From: Bacillota bacterium
GTDB taxonomy: Bacteria; Bacillota; Clostridia; Oscillospirales; Ruminococcaceae
Direction of reading: 5' to 3'
NCBI GenBank assembly: GCA_023456995.1
Contig: JAEWNU010000312.1
Span: 1 to 10,131, forward strand
Length of the DNA stretch: 10,131 bases
Shown: in pieces, positions 1-5,934 of the stretch
Layout of the letters: each line of letters starts with the position of its first letter
Numbering within the stretch: position 1 is the first letter of the stretch
Position numbers and translations under genes: made by a program
The notes under the pieces: generated by a model
What the model saw: the letters and a program-made list of their open reading frames with translations, nothing else
Told to the model about the DNA's origin: nothing
Databases searched by the model: none

Positions 1-1483
1 GATAAGCAGGTAGCTCCATGACAAAGGGGGCGGTTTCTCCTGCGAAAGCCTTTGTTTTTTTAAGAATGATACCAGAAATGATAACGGCAGCTACGCCAAT
101 GAAGTAGGCGGAGGGAGCAACCCACCATGCACCGCCAAACAGTGCACCGGCAATAAGGCCGACAATCGGCATCTTAGCGCCACAGGGGATGAACGAGGTG
201 GTCATGATGGTCATGCGGCGGTCACGTTCATTTTCAATAGTACGGCTTGCCATAATGCCGGGTACCGAGCAGCCTGAACCGATGAGCATCGGAATAAAAG
301 ACTTGCCCGAGAGGCCGAACCTGCGGAAGATTCTGTCCATAATAAATGCGACGCGAGCCATGTAGCCGACATCTTCAAGAATGGAAAGCAGCAGGAACAA
401 CACGAGCATTTGCGGCACAAAGCCGATAACCGCGCCTACACCGCCGACGATGCCGTCGACCACAAGACCGGTGAGCCAGTCGGCAACGCCGATGCCGGCC
501 ATCCATGCACCAAGTGGACCTTGAATCCATTGAGCAACTAACGTCTCGTTGGTCCAGTCGGTCAAGATACCGCCGATGGTCGTGATCGAAATATAGTAAA
601 CAACGAACATAATCGCGGCAAAGATAGGCAGCGCTAGAATGCGGTTGGTTACAACCTGATCGATTCGATCTGAACCGGTGAACTTTGAATGATTCTTCTT
701 TTTGACGCTGATCGAAACCACCTTGGAGATGTAAGCATAGCGCTGGTTGATGATGATGCTTTCAGCATCGTCGTCCATTTCGGTTTCACAGGCGGCGATA
801 TGCTCTTCGATATGGGAAAACAACTCGGGGTCAAGCTTAAGTTCCTCAATCACCTTGATGTCGCGCTCAAATAGCTTAATGGCGTACCAGCGCAAGTTGC
901 GTTCTGGAACCTTGCCTTCAAGCGACTCTTCAATATGCGCGATCGCGTGTTCTACGCTGCCGTTGAAGACAGAGGGCATATTGACGGAGGTTTTGTTTCT
1001 CGCCAGCTCAGCTGCTCTTTTAGCAACCTGATCAGAGCCGACGCCCTTGAGGGCTGAAGTCTCAATGACCTCACAACCCAGCGCTTCGCTCAGCTTGACA
1101 AAGTCGATGACGTCGCCGTTTTTGCGCACGATGTCGATCATGTTCACCGCAATAATGGTGGGGATGCCAAGCTCGGTGAGCTGGGTAGTCAGATAAAGGT
1201 TGCGTTCAATGTTGGTACCGTCTACAATGTTGATGATGGCGTCTGGCTTTTCGTTGACCAGATAGCCACGTGCCACAACCTCTTCAAGTGTATAGGGAGA
1301 CAGCGAATAGATACCGGGTAGATCCTGGATAATAATGTCTTTAAAACCCTTGAGCTTGCCCTCTTTTTTCTCAACGGTAACGCCGGGCCAGTTGCCTACG
1401 TACTGGGCAGAACCGGTCAGGTCGTTGAACATCGTGGTTTTGCCACAGTTCGGATTGCCTGCAAGCGCAATTTTTATATCCAT
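1..1483 (-). CDS. feoB: FeoB ferrous iron transporter, N-terminal 494 residues (cut by window edge)
   Basis: Inner-membrane Fe(II) transporter with a cytoplasmic GTPase domain. Translating the minus strand from ATG at 1483 gives an open frame to base 1 with no stop. The GTPase motifs are all present: G1 GNPNCGKTT (9-17), G2 threonine T36 in NWPGVT, G3 DLPG (54-57), G4 NMID (114-117), G5 SALKG (143-147). A helical GDI-type linker follows (about 170-265). Membrane segments start near residue 282. The two FeoB gate motifs are visible as GSGCSVPG (402-409) and a PCGAKMP element (433-439), along with EDVGYMAR (370-377). The start is fixed by a perfect AGGAGG at 1491-1496, 7 bases upstream. FeoB is usually well over 600 residues, so the missing C-terminal part lies outside the window; this is not a pseudogene. 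It is the third gene of the feo operon, 55 bases after feoA. Identity is certain. Confidence 0.97.
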   Translation of the reverse strand, partial: MDIKIALAGNPNCGKTTMFNDLTGSAQYVGNWPGVTVEKKEGKLKGFKDIIIQDLPGIYSLSPYTLEEVVARGYLVNEKPDAIINIVDGTNIERNLYLTTQLTELGIPTIIAVNMIDIVRKNGDVIDFVKLSEALGCEVIETSALKGVGSDQVAKRAAELARNKTSVNMPSVFNGSVEHAIAHIEESLEGKVPERNLRWYAIKLFERDIKVIEELKLDPELFSHIEEHIAACETEMDDDAESIIINQRYAYISKVVSISVKKKNHSKFTGSDRIDQVVTNRILALPIFAAIMFVVYYISITTIGGILTDWTNETLVAQWIQGPLGAWMAGIGVADWLTGLVVDGIVGGVGAVIGFVPQMLVLFLLLSILEDVGYMARVAFIMDRIFRRFGLSGKSFIPMLIGSGCSVPGIMASRTIENERDRRMTIMTTSFIPCGAKMPIVGLIAGALFGGAWWVAPSAYFIGVAAVIISGIILKKTKAFAGETAPFVMELPAY

Positions 1484-1538
1484 GTATACTCCTCCTTGTG
1501 TGGGGGTTAGAAGTTGCTAACCCAATGACGAAAATATG

Positions 1539-1760
1539 TTATTCGACCTCGATCATTTCTGCATCGACCTTACGGATGCTAAGCTCATAGCCACGCACCG
1601 TCACCTCAATAGGATCACCCAGAGGCGCGACCTTGCGCACATAAACTTGAGCGCCCTTTGTCACACCCATATCCATAATGCGGCGCTTCACCGCACCCTC
1701 GCCGTGCAGCTTAACAACGGTAACCGTCTGACCTATGCCGACTTCCTTCAATGTCTTCAT
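1539..1760 (-). CDS. feoA: FeoA family protein, 73 aa (second feoA)
   Basis: Small cytoplasmic SH3-like protein of the FeoA family, thought to work with FeoB in Fe(II) uptake. The 73-residue product covers the whole domain. It begins MKTLKEVGIGQTVTVV, carries a GAVKRRIMDMGV segment (about 22-33), and ends with the family signature APLGDPIEVTVRGYELSIRK (45-64). ATG at 1760 follows a GGGAG sequence at about 11 bases. It lies 15 bases after the first feoA and 55 bases before feoB, so all three are almost certainly one transcript. It matches the classical FeoA signature better than its upstream partner does. Identity as FeoA is secure; its exact biochemical role is unsettled for the family. Confidence 0.95.
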   Translation of the reverse strand: MKTLKEVGIGQTVTVVKLHGEGAVKRRIMDMGVTKGAQVYVRKVAPLGDPIEVTVRGYELSIRKVDAEMIEVE

Positions 1761-1775
1761 GGATTGATCAACTCC

Positions 1776-1988
1776 CTATATAATAATTCTATTAACCATG
1801 CCTTTATCCAACGCAATGCGGCTATCTTTTATCGACAATATCATATTTCCACCAATTTCGGATACGACCGTTACACGCTCCCCCACCACAAAGCCTAGTT
1901 CGGCCAAGTGCTGGCGCACTTCGTCTTTTCCTGTAATTTTGCAGATATAATTTACTTCTCCGGGTTTGGCCATTGTAAGAGGCATCAT
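1776..1988 (-). CDS. feoA: FeoA family protein, 70 aa (first feoA)
   Basis: Second, divergent FeoA-domain protein and the first gene of the feo operon. I chose ATG at 1988 (MMPLTMAKPGE; ATG at 1985 is equally possible), not the longer 91-aa frame starting at 2051. A GGAGAAGGA ribosome binding region sits just before it, and the domain begins at about residue 5. The longer start would also place the N-terminus inside the promoter/operator region. Family features are the IGGN-like turn with VVSEIGGN (41-48), the preceding LAELGFVVGERVTVV (29-42) and the KDSRIALDKGM segment (54-64). FeoA pairs of this kind upstream of feoB are common in Clostridia. The product lacks the PLGDP and RGYELSLRK motifs of the other copy, so the two are probably not interchangeable (inference). 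Confidence 0.92.
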   Translation of the reverse strand: MMPLTMAKPGEVNYICKITGKDEVRQHLAELGFVVGERVTVVSEIGGNMILSIKDSRIALDKGMVNRIII

Positions 1989-2039
1989 AATTCCTTCTCC
2001 ATTCCAGTGGACGCAAAACTTATAGCCATACTGTCCACA

Positions 2040-2063
2040 AACGGTTAGCACGTCCTAACCGTT
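2040..2063. promoter_or_regulatory. Perfect 9-bp inverted repeat at the feo start site, probable operator
   Basis: AACGGTTAG, a 6-base centre (CACGTC) and CTAACCGTT form a perfect dyad lying over the expected feo transcription start. The GGTTAG/CTAACC arms resemble half-sites of iron- or manganese-dependent DtxR/IdeR/MntR-type repressors (family knowledge), which commonly control feo genes. The arm spacing differs from the classical DtxR box. The dyad could alternatively form a small hairpin in the 5' leader. Confidence 0.55.
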
Positions 2064-2066
2064 AAT

Positions 2067-2095
2067 AGTTTAGCATCTCTAACTCTTTGTGTCAA
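2067..2095 (-). promoter_or_regulatory. Sigma-A-type promoter of the feo operon
   Basis: On the minus strand a perfect -35 TTGACA (2090-2095) is followed by a 17-base spacer and the -10 TAAACT (2067-2072, 4 of 6 consensus). Transcription would begin near 2060, leaving a leader of about 70 bases before feoA. The expected start falls inside the inverted repeat at 2040-2063, which suggests repression by a DNA-binding protein at this promoter. Confidence 0.75.
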
Positions 2096-2118
2096 TAGAA
2101 TTCTGTTAAAACGCTAAC
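2069..2118. promoter_or_regulatory. Further TTAG/CTAA dyads around the feo promoter
   Basis: Two weaker relatives of the neighbouring palindrome flank the promoter. TTTAG-N5-CTAAC (2069-2083) covers the -10 and spacer, and GTTAA-N4-CTAAC (2105-2118) lies just upstream of the -35. Arms are similar but spacings differ (5 and 4, against 6 in the main dyad). They may be secondary repressor sites, or chance in AT-rich DNA. Confidence 0.3.
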
Positions 2119-2205
2119 TGAAATTAAAACAATTAACAAAACGAAATTTGTCTAATTTGGCGGAACAATCATCCGGGCGTGTTAGAGGCTTCTTTTAAAA
2201 GAGCA

Positions 2206-2236
2206 AGGCGCGCTTTGTAATAAACAAAACGCGCCT
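2206..2236 (-). terminator. Terminator hairpin after bcp
   Basis: GGCGCG-C-TTTGT, loop AATAA, ACAAA-A-CGCGCC forms a stem with one internal C-A mismatch and an outer A-T pair. On the minus strand it is followed by TTGCTCTTTT, a modest T-rich tail. It lies 55 bases beyond the bcp stop and upstream of the feo promoter, so it separates the two units. Confidence 0.65.
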
Positions 2237-2290
2237 GAAAAAAATCATTATACGATAAATGATATGTACAGACTGGGGCGGGCGCATAAA

Positions 2291-2770
2291 TCAAGGCTTG
2301 AGGGTCGGCTCTATTTTTTGCAGATAGGCTAAAACCTCCTCGGCGTTGGTATCGGGTTTAACTTTGGGCATGACGTGCTCAATGTTACCGTTGCCGTCGA
2401 TGATATAGGTGCTGCGCACAACGCCCATGCTCACTTTGCCGTAGTTTTTCTTTTCCTGCCAAACGTCATAGGCCTTGATAGCGGTCAGATCAGGGTCAGA
2501 GAGCAAAATAAAGGGCAAATTATATTTTTCGGCAAATTTCTGGTGTGACGCTACACTATCCTTACTGATTCCAATAATGGCAACGCCCTGTGCCTCAAAC
2601 TGGGCGAAGGCCTGCGCAAAAGCGCTGGCCTGTCGGCTGCATCCGGGTGTGTTGTCGCGGGGGTAAAAATAAAGAACGACAGTTCGACCACGAAAATCCG
2701 ACAGTGAAACGGGGTGGCCGTCTTTATCAGGCAGTGTAAATTCTGGCGCTTTGATGTTGGTGTTGAGCAT
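2291..2770 (-). CDS. bcp: Thioredoxin-dependent thiol peroxidase, BCP/PrxQ family, single-cysteine form
   Basis: Cytoplasmic peroxiredoxin that reduces hydrogen peroxide and organic hydroperoxides. The 159-residue length is normal for bacterioferritin comigratory proteins (BCP/PrxQ). Visible features are the N-terminal APEFTLPDKDG (8-18), VVLYFYPRDNTPGC with peroxidatic Cys44 (31-44), GISKDS (67-72), and R119 in GVVRSTYIID (116-124). Many BCPs have a resolving Cys five residues after the peroxidatic one; here that position is Ser49, and the protein has no other cysteine. It must therefore act as a 1-Cys enzyme needing an external thiol (inference). ATG at 2770 is preceded by a perfect AGGAGG 7 bases upstream. 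It is a single-gene unit with its own promoter (2889-2917) and terminator (2206-2236). Confidence 0.95.
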   Translation of the reverse strand: MLNTNIKAPEFTLPDKDGHPVSLSDFRGRTVVLYFYPRDNTPGCSRQASAFAQAFAQFEAQGVAIIGISKDSVASHQKFAEKYNLPFILLSDPDLTAIKAYDVWQEKKNYGKVSMGVVRSTYIIDGNGNIEHVMPKVKPDTNAEEVLAYLQKIEPTLKP

Positions 2771-2883
2771 ATTATTTCCTCCTAAAAATTAAACGTCAGT
2801 GGGCTTTTGCCGTGGGGGTGTACTGTAGGATTATCAATAACTAAAAGCTGACAATTACTTAATATAGCAAACAAAGATGTCTT

Positions 2884-2917
2884 TATAAATTATACTCATT
2901 TATTTATGGCGGTTCAA
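2884..2917 (-). promoter_or_regulatory. Promoter of bcp with overlapping palindrome
   Basis: On the minus strand TTGAAC (2912-2917), a 17-base spacer and a perfect TATAAT (2889-2894) form a sigma-A-type promoter. The start would be near 2882, giving a leader of roughly 110 bases. The -10 is embedded in the perfect 11-bp palindrome TATAAATTATA (2884-2894). This loosely resembles the PerR box (TTATAATNATTATAA) but lacks the inner base pair, so peroxide control by PerR is only a suggestion. Confidence 0.55.
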
Positions 2918-2952
2918 TACAGCGCACCGATCAATAGCAAGACTTCTTTTTG

Positions 2953-2981
2953 GCATGGGGGCTACATTGCAAACATATATT
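2953..2981 (+). promoter_or_regulatory. Possible SigE-type sporulation promoter of the cortex hydrolase
   Basis: CATATATT (2974-2981) matches 7 of 8 positions of the mother-cell SigE -10 consensus CATACANT. At 14 bases upstream, GCATGGG (2953-2959) matches only the first four positions of the SigE -35. The start would be near 2988, about 40 bases before the TTG start codon. Homologous yaaH in Bacillus subtilis is SigE-controlled (family knowledge). A TATAAT at 2993-2998 has no -35 at proper spacing. Confidence 0.35.
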
Positions 2982-3026
2982 GTGATAAATCGTATAATTA
3001 TACTTTTACACAGGGGATGTGGGGAT

Positions 3027-4304
3027 TTGAAGATCTATACAGTTCAGTCGGGCGACAGCATTTATTTCATCGCTCAAAAGTACGGTATACCTATGCAACG
3101 GCTAATAGATGACAACAATCTTCAAGACATGCGGCATCTTATCATCGGCCAGTCACTTGTAATTATGGCGGATGATGTGCAGCATGTTGTAGCAAGCGGA
3201 GAATCGCTCTACAGCATCGCCAATCAATATAATATTGCCGAGCGGGATATTCTTGCGGCCAACCCCGATATCAAAGATCCCAATGTCATCTGGGCAGGGC
3301 AGGTCATAACCATCCCGTTGTCTTCGGCAAAACATCGCGAAATTGATGTAAACGGCTATGTTTTTCCCAATGTCAGCGATGAAACGCTGGCAAAGACGCT
3401 GCCACATTTGACGTTTGTCAGTATTTTCAGCTATCAGGTGCGCCCTGACGGCAGTCTTGTGCCAATATCCGATGAGAGAATTATTGCGGCGGCACGTGCA
3501 CCGCGTACCGCGCCGCTGATGGTTATTACCAACATCCGGCAGGGTGGTAGTTTTGATAGCGAATTGGCTCACACCATTTTAAATGACGAGGCAGTACAAA
3601 ATAAAATTTTAGAAAATGTCATGAAAACATTGCCCAAAGGCTATTCTGGACTGGATATTGATTTTGAATATATCTATTCATGGGATCGGGAACTGTACAA
3701 CCGTTTTGTGCGAAAGGCGGTGGACACCCTTCGTCCGAAGGGGTATTCGGTTTCTGTCGCGCTGGCGCCTAAGACCAGCGCCGATCAGCCGGGGCTTTTA
3801 TATGAAGCGCACGACTACCCCTTCCACGGTGCAACAGTTGATCACGTCATTCTTATGACCTACGAGTGGGGGTATACCCGGGGCCCCGCACAGGCGGTTG
3901 CGCCTTTAGATCGGGTTAAACAGGTACTAGACTACGCCGTTACAGTTATTCCAAGTCAGAAGATCCTGATGGGTATGCCCAATTATGGCTATGATTGGAC
4001 GCTGCCGTTTACACCGGGCTCTATGGCGAAATCTCTTTCCAACACCGAGGCGATCAGCCTTGCGCAGCGGGTGGGCGCGGTTATTCAATTTGACAAACAG
4101 GCTCAGGCACCATATTTTAATTATTACGATAAGGAAGGGCGAAAGCATGTTGTGTGGTTTGAGGACGCCCGCAGCATTGCAGCAAAGCTTGCGTTGGTAG
4201 AAGCGTATAATCTGGGCGGGGTGAGCTATTGGACGGTCACTAAGTTTTTTCCACAGAACTGGATAGTGCTTGAGTCGCTATATGATGTCCGAAAGATACT
4301 CTAA
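3027..4304 (+). CDS. sleL: Spore cortex-lytic hydrolase, two LysM domains plus GH18 (SleL/YaaH type)
   Basis: Predicted N-acetylglucosaminidase-type enzyme of the spore cortex. I chose TTG at 3027, giving 425 residues starting MKIYTVQSGDS. The first LysM domain then begins at residue 2, as in SleL proteins of about 430 residues, and AGGGGA at 3012-3017 is a fair ribosome binding site. The ATG at 2955 would add 24 residues with no domain and overlap the likely promoter. LysM 1 spans about 2-46 and LysM 2 about 52-97, both with YxVxxGDS/GES-like starts and an N-rich middle. The GH18 domain spans about 108-425, with the catalytic signature LDIDFE (D210, D212, E214). There is no signal peptide, which fits mother-cell synthesis and coat/cortex deposition. 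It is a single-gene unit diverging from bcp. Class is sure; exact substrate bond is inferred. Confidence 0.9.
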   Translation: MKIYTVQSGDSIYFIAQKYGIPMQRLIDDNNLQDMRHLIIGQSLVIMADDVQHVVASGESLYSIANQYNIAERDILAANPDIKDPNVIWAGQVITIPLSSAKHREIDVNGYVFPNVSDETLAKTLPHLTFVSIFSYQVRPDGSLVPISDERIIAAARAPRTAPLMVITNIRQGGSFDSELAHTILNDEAVQNKILENVMKTLPKGYSGLDIDFEYIYSWDRELYNRFVRKAVDTLRPKGYSVSVALAPKTSADQPGLLYEAHDYPFHGATVDHVILMTYEWGYTRGPAQAVAPLDRVKQVLDYAVTVIPSQKILMGMPNYGYDWTLPFTPGSMAKSLSNTEAISLAQRVGAVIQFDKQAQAPYFNYYDKEGRKHVVWFEDARSIAAKLALVEAYNLGGVSYWTVTKFFPQNWIVLESLYDVRKIL

Positions 4305-4346
4305 GCTCAACGGCCTTTGAGGGGCATAATGACACGCATACATAAC

Positions 4347-4377
4347 AGGGCGGGAGGCCGCATTAGCCTCCCGCCCT
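4347..4377. terminator. Strong hairpin between convergent sleL and the lysR unit
   Basis: AGGGCGGGAGGC (4347-4358), a 7-base loop and GCCTCCCGCCCT (4366-4377) form a perfect 12-bp GC-rich stem. It lies between two converging genes, 43 bases past the sleL stop and 50 bases past the small membrane gene. Neither side has a clean T run (the plus side reads ACCTATATCATTTT), so it may serve both directions. Confidence 0.7.
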
Positions 4378-4426
4378 ACCTATATCATTTTAAAATGCGC
4401 TGATTTTTGCCTATCTTAAATCTTGA

Positions 4427-4723
4427 TTATGACAAGACGAATGATGTTAAAATGGCTACCGCAGTCAATACGCCGAGGAATATTGTATAGGTGCGAATGA
4501 GTTCACTTTGCTCGGCGGTTGGGCCTTGCCGGCAATAAAAGAACACCAAAAGTAGCGTAACAAATCCTGCACCGGACACAAGTGCACGAATAGCCTCCGA
4601 AATAATCGGGAAGTCTGGGTACGATACAACAATGGATAAGATTAAGAAAAAACTATAAATACTCTGAAGGCCTTTGCGTTCCAGAATATCATCTTGAATT
4701 TTTTGTAAATGTGCTTTTATCAC
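4427..4723 (-). CDS. Small hypothetical membrane protein, 98 aa
   Basis: I do not recognise this family. The frame is open further upstream inside lysR. The likely start is GTG at 4723, 37 bases after the lysR stop, with GGAG about 10 bases before it; no ATG is available at this point. The product has a charged N-terminus (about 1-20, with K and D/E residues) and hydrophobic segments at about 21-38, 46-64 and 79-97. That suggests three membrane spans, with a short polar link CRQGPTAEQSELIR (64-77) between the last two. Position and strand imply co-transcription with lysR. Its function is unknown; a link with the LysR regulon is only guilt by association. The start codon is the least certain part. 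Confidence 0.65.
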   Translation of the reverse strand: MIKAHLQKIQDDILERKGLQSIYSFFLILSIVVSYPDFPIISEAIRALVSGAGFVTLLLVFFYCRQGPTAEQSELIRTYTIFLGVLTAVAILTSFVLS

Positions 4724-4760
4724 AGCAACAACACTCCAATTAAAATACGAGGTACGGCGG

Positions 4761-5705
4761 TCATTCTTTAGCCTGCTGCATAAACTGGGCAAAATTGCGC
4801 GCGGCGGGGGAGAGATGGGTGTCCTTTTTATAATAGAGCGTGATGCCGCGCACCACATTGGGATCGTCTATTTTGTAGAAAAACAGTTTGTCAGTGGGTT
4901 CAACGTAATGGGTTATCGCGTTTCGTATAAAGGTGACGCCATAGCCGTTTGAAGCGACGTAATAAGAGGTGAGCATCTGATCCAGATACATTTTAACATT
5001 TGGTGAAAAGCCCGCATTGCGACACATTTTAAGCGCGCGTTGATGCATGTCATTGCCCTTTTTCAACAGCAGAAAATCCTGATGTTTAAAAAAGCTCAAG
5101 TCAGTTTTGGGGCAGTTTTCTTCGTAAAAACGACCATCGCGCACCTCCTCAAAGGTGAGGCGATAATTTTTAAGCTGTTCGTTAATGGCGATATGTGCGG
5201 GAACCGCCAGTACAATATATTCCTCCCCCATTGGCTGGCCGATAAAGGTATTGCTGTCCATGGGGTCGACATCTAGGATAAAATCGACAATGCCCGATTG
5301 CAGGCACTGGGTCAGATCTCCGGTGTTGCCCTCTAGAATATTGACGGTGCAATTGGGGTATCGTTCCTGAAACAGGGCAGAAAGTTCAGGCAAAACATGC
5401 GCACAAAAAAAGGCCGCTCCGCCGACAGAGATACTGCCGGAATGGTTGATCGAAAGCTCAGACAGCTGCTGCTGGAGCTCTTTTTCGACCCCCATCATCT
5501 TTTCAACAGCATCGATATAAGCTCGCCCTGCGGCGGTAAGGCCAATTGGGGTCGTGCTTCGGTCAAAAAGAGGCATATGTATTTGGAGCTCTATCTTTTT
5601 AATTTTGTTGCTCAATGCGGGCTGCGTAATAAACAGCCGCTGAGCCGCCTTAGAAAAACTGAGCTCCTGGTAAACGGCATAGACGTATTCCATATCTCGC
5701 AACAT
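4761..5705 (-). CDS. LysR-family transcriptional regulator
   Basis: DNA-binding regulator of 314 residues, the usual LysR length. The N-terminal winged helix-turn-helix (about 1-60) has the family pattern, with FSKAAQRLFITQPALSNKIK at 17-36 and GLTAAGRAYIDAVEKM (about 55-70) leading into the linker helix. The effector-binding domain occupies about 90-300, beginning at the GSISVGGAAFF segment. ATG at 5705 has a GGAGG 8 bases upstream. It is transcribed divergently from the aminotransferase/aspartate dehydrogenase operon across a 229-base gap, the classic arrangement of a LysR regulator and its target. Control of that operon, and sensing of a related amino or keto acid, are inferences. The 98-aa membrane gene follows on the same strand. 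Class is certain; effector is unknown. Confidence 0.93.
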   Translation of the reverse strand: MLRDMEYVYAVYQELSFSKAAQRLFITQPALSNKIKKIELQIHMPLFDRSTTPIGLTAAGRAYIDAVEKMMGVEKELQQQLSELSINHSGSISVGGAAFFCAHVLPELSALFQERYPNCTVNILEGNTGDLTQCLQSGIVDFILDVDPMDSNTFIGQPMGEEYIVLAVPAHIAINEQLKNYRLTFEEVRDGRFYEENCPKTDLSFFKHQDFLLLKKGNDMHQRALKMCRNAGFSPNVKMYLDQMLTSYYVASNGYGVTFIRNAITHYVEPTDKLFFYKIDDPNVVRGITLYYKKDTHLSPAARNFAQFMQQAKE

Positions 5706-5766
5706 TTGTTATTCCTCCATTGATTACTGGCTCCATTCTACTCTTTTTTTATGGGGTGCGCAACTT

Positions 5767-5840
5767 CCGGCTTGGTTATGGCAAGCCGGGTGTCAATATA
5801 ACATTTTTATGGATACAGGTATTTCAAAATCAACATGTTG
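5767..5840. promoter_or_regulatory. Dyad symmetries in the lysR/aminotransferase control region, possible LysR sites
   Basis: Three inverted repeats lie in the divergent gap. CCGGCTTG-N7-CAAGCCGG (5767-5789) is perfect with 8-bp arms and contains the T-N11-A pattern typical of LysR sites (T5772, A5784). ATAC-AG-GTAT lies at 5813-5822. The 10-bp palindrome CAACATGTTG (5831-5840) is centred about 58 bases upstream of the expected aminotransferase start, where LysR proteins often bind. I found only a weak minus-strand promoter for lysR here (TTGATT at 5828-5833, CATAAA at 5806-5811, spacer 16). Confidence 0.45.
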
Positions 5841-5858
5841 TTATGTCGTTTTTAGAAT

Positions 5859-5887
5859 TTTACACGGTTGCTGCCTTTTGTTAAAAT
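5859..5887 (+). promoter_or_regulatory. Sigma-A-type promoter of the aminotransferase operon
   Basis: TTTACA (5859-5864) and TAAAAT (5882-5887) each match 5 of 6 consensus positions and are separated by exactly 17 bases. Transcription would begin near 5894, giving a leader of about 40 bases. The perfect AGGAGG of the first gene lies at 5921-5926. Confidence 0.7.
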
Positions 5888-5934
5888 GATTTTATAAGAA
5901 ACGAACTGTCAAACACTTCAAGGAGGAGCAGAAC

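Noticed and set aside
1..1483. Truncated feoB as a pseudogene
   Set aside because: The frame is intact through base 1 with all motifs; it is cut only by the window edge.
1536..1898. Plus-strand 120-aa open frame
   Set aside because: It lies antisense to both feoA genes, whose proteins match a known family; the product has no recognisable domain and no ribosome binding site.
1989..2051. N-terminal extension of the first FeoA to 91 residues
   Set aside because: It would start within the inverted repeat at the likely transcription start; the FeoA domain and a ribosome binding site support ATG at 1988 or 1985.
3153..3572. Minus-strand 139-aa open frame
   Set aside because: Antisense to the LysM/GH18 gene with no ribosome binding site or domain.
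5768..5796. TTGACA (minus strand, 5791-5796) as the lysR -35
   Set aside because: At 16-18 bases downstream there is only GC-rich dyad sequence (AAGCCG), so no -10 exists at proper spacing.
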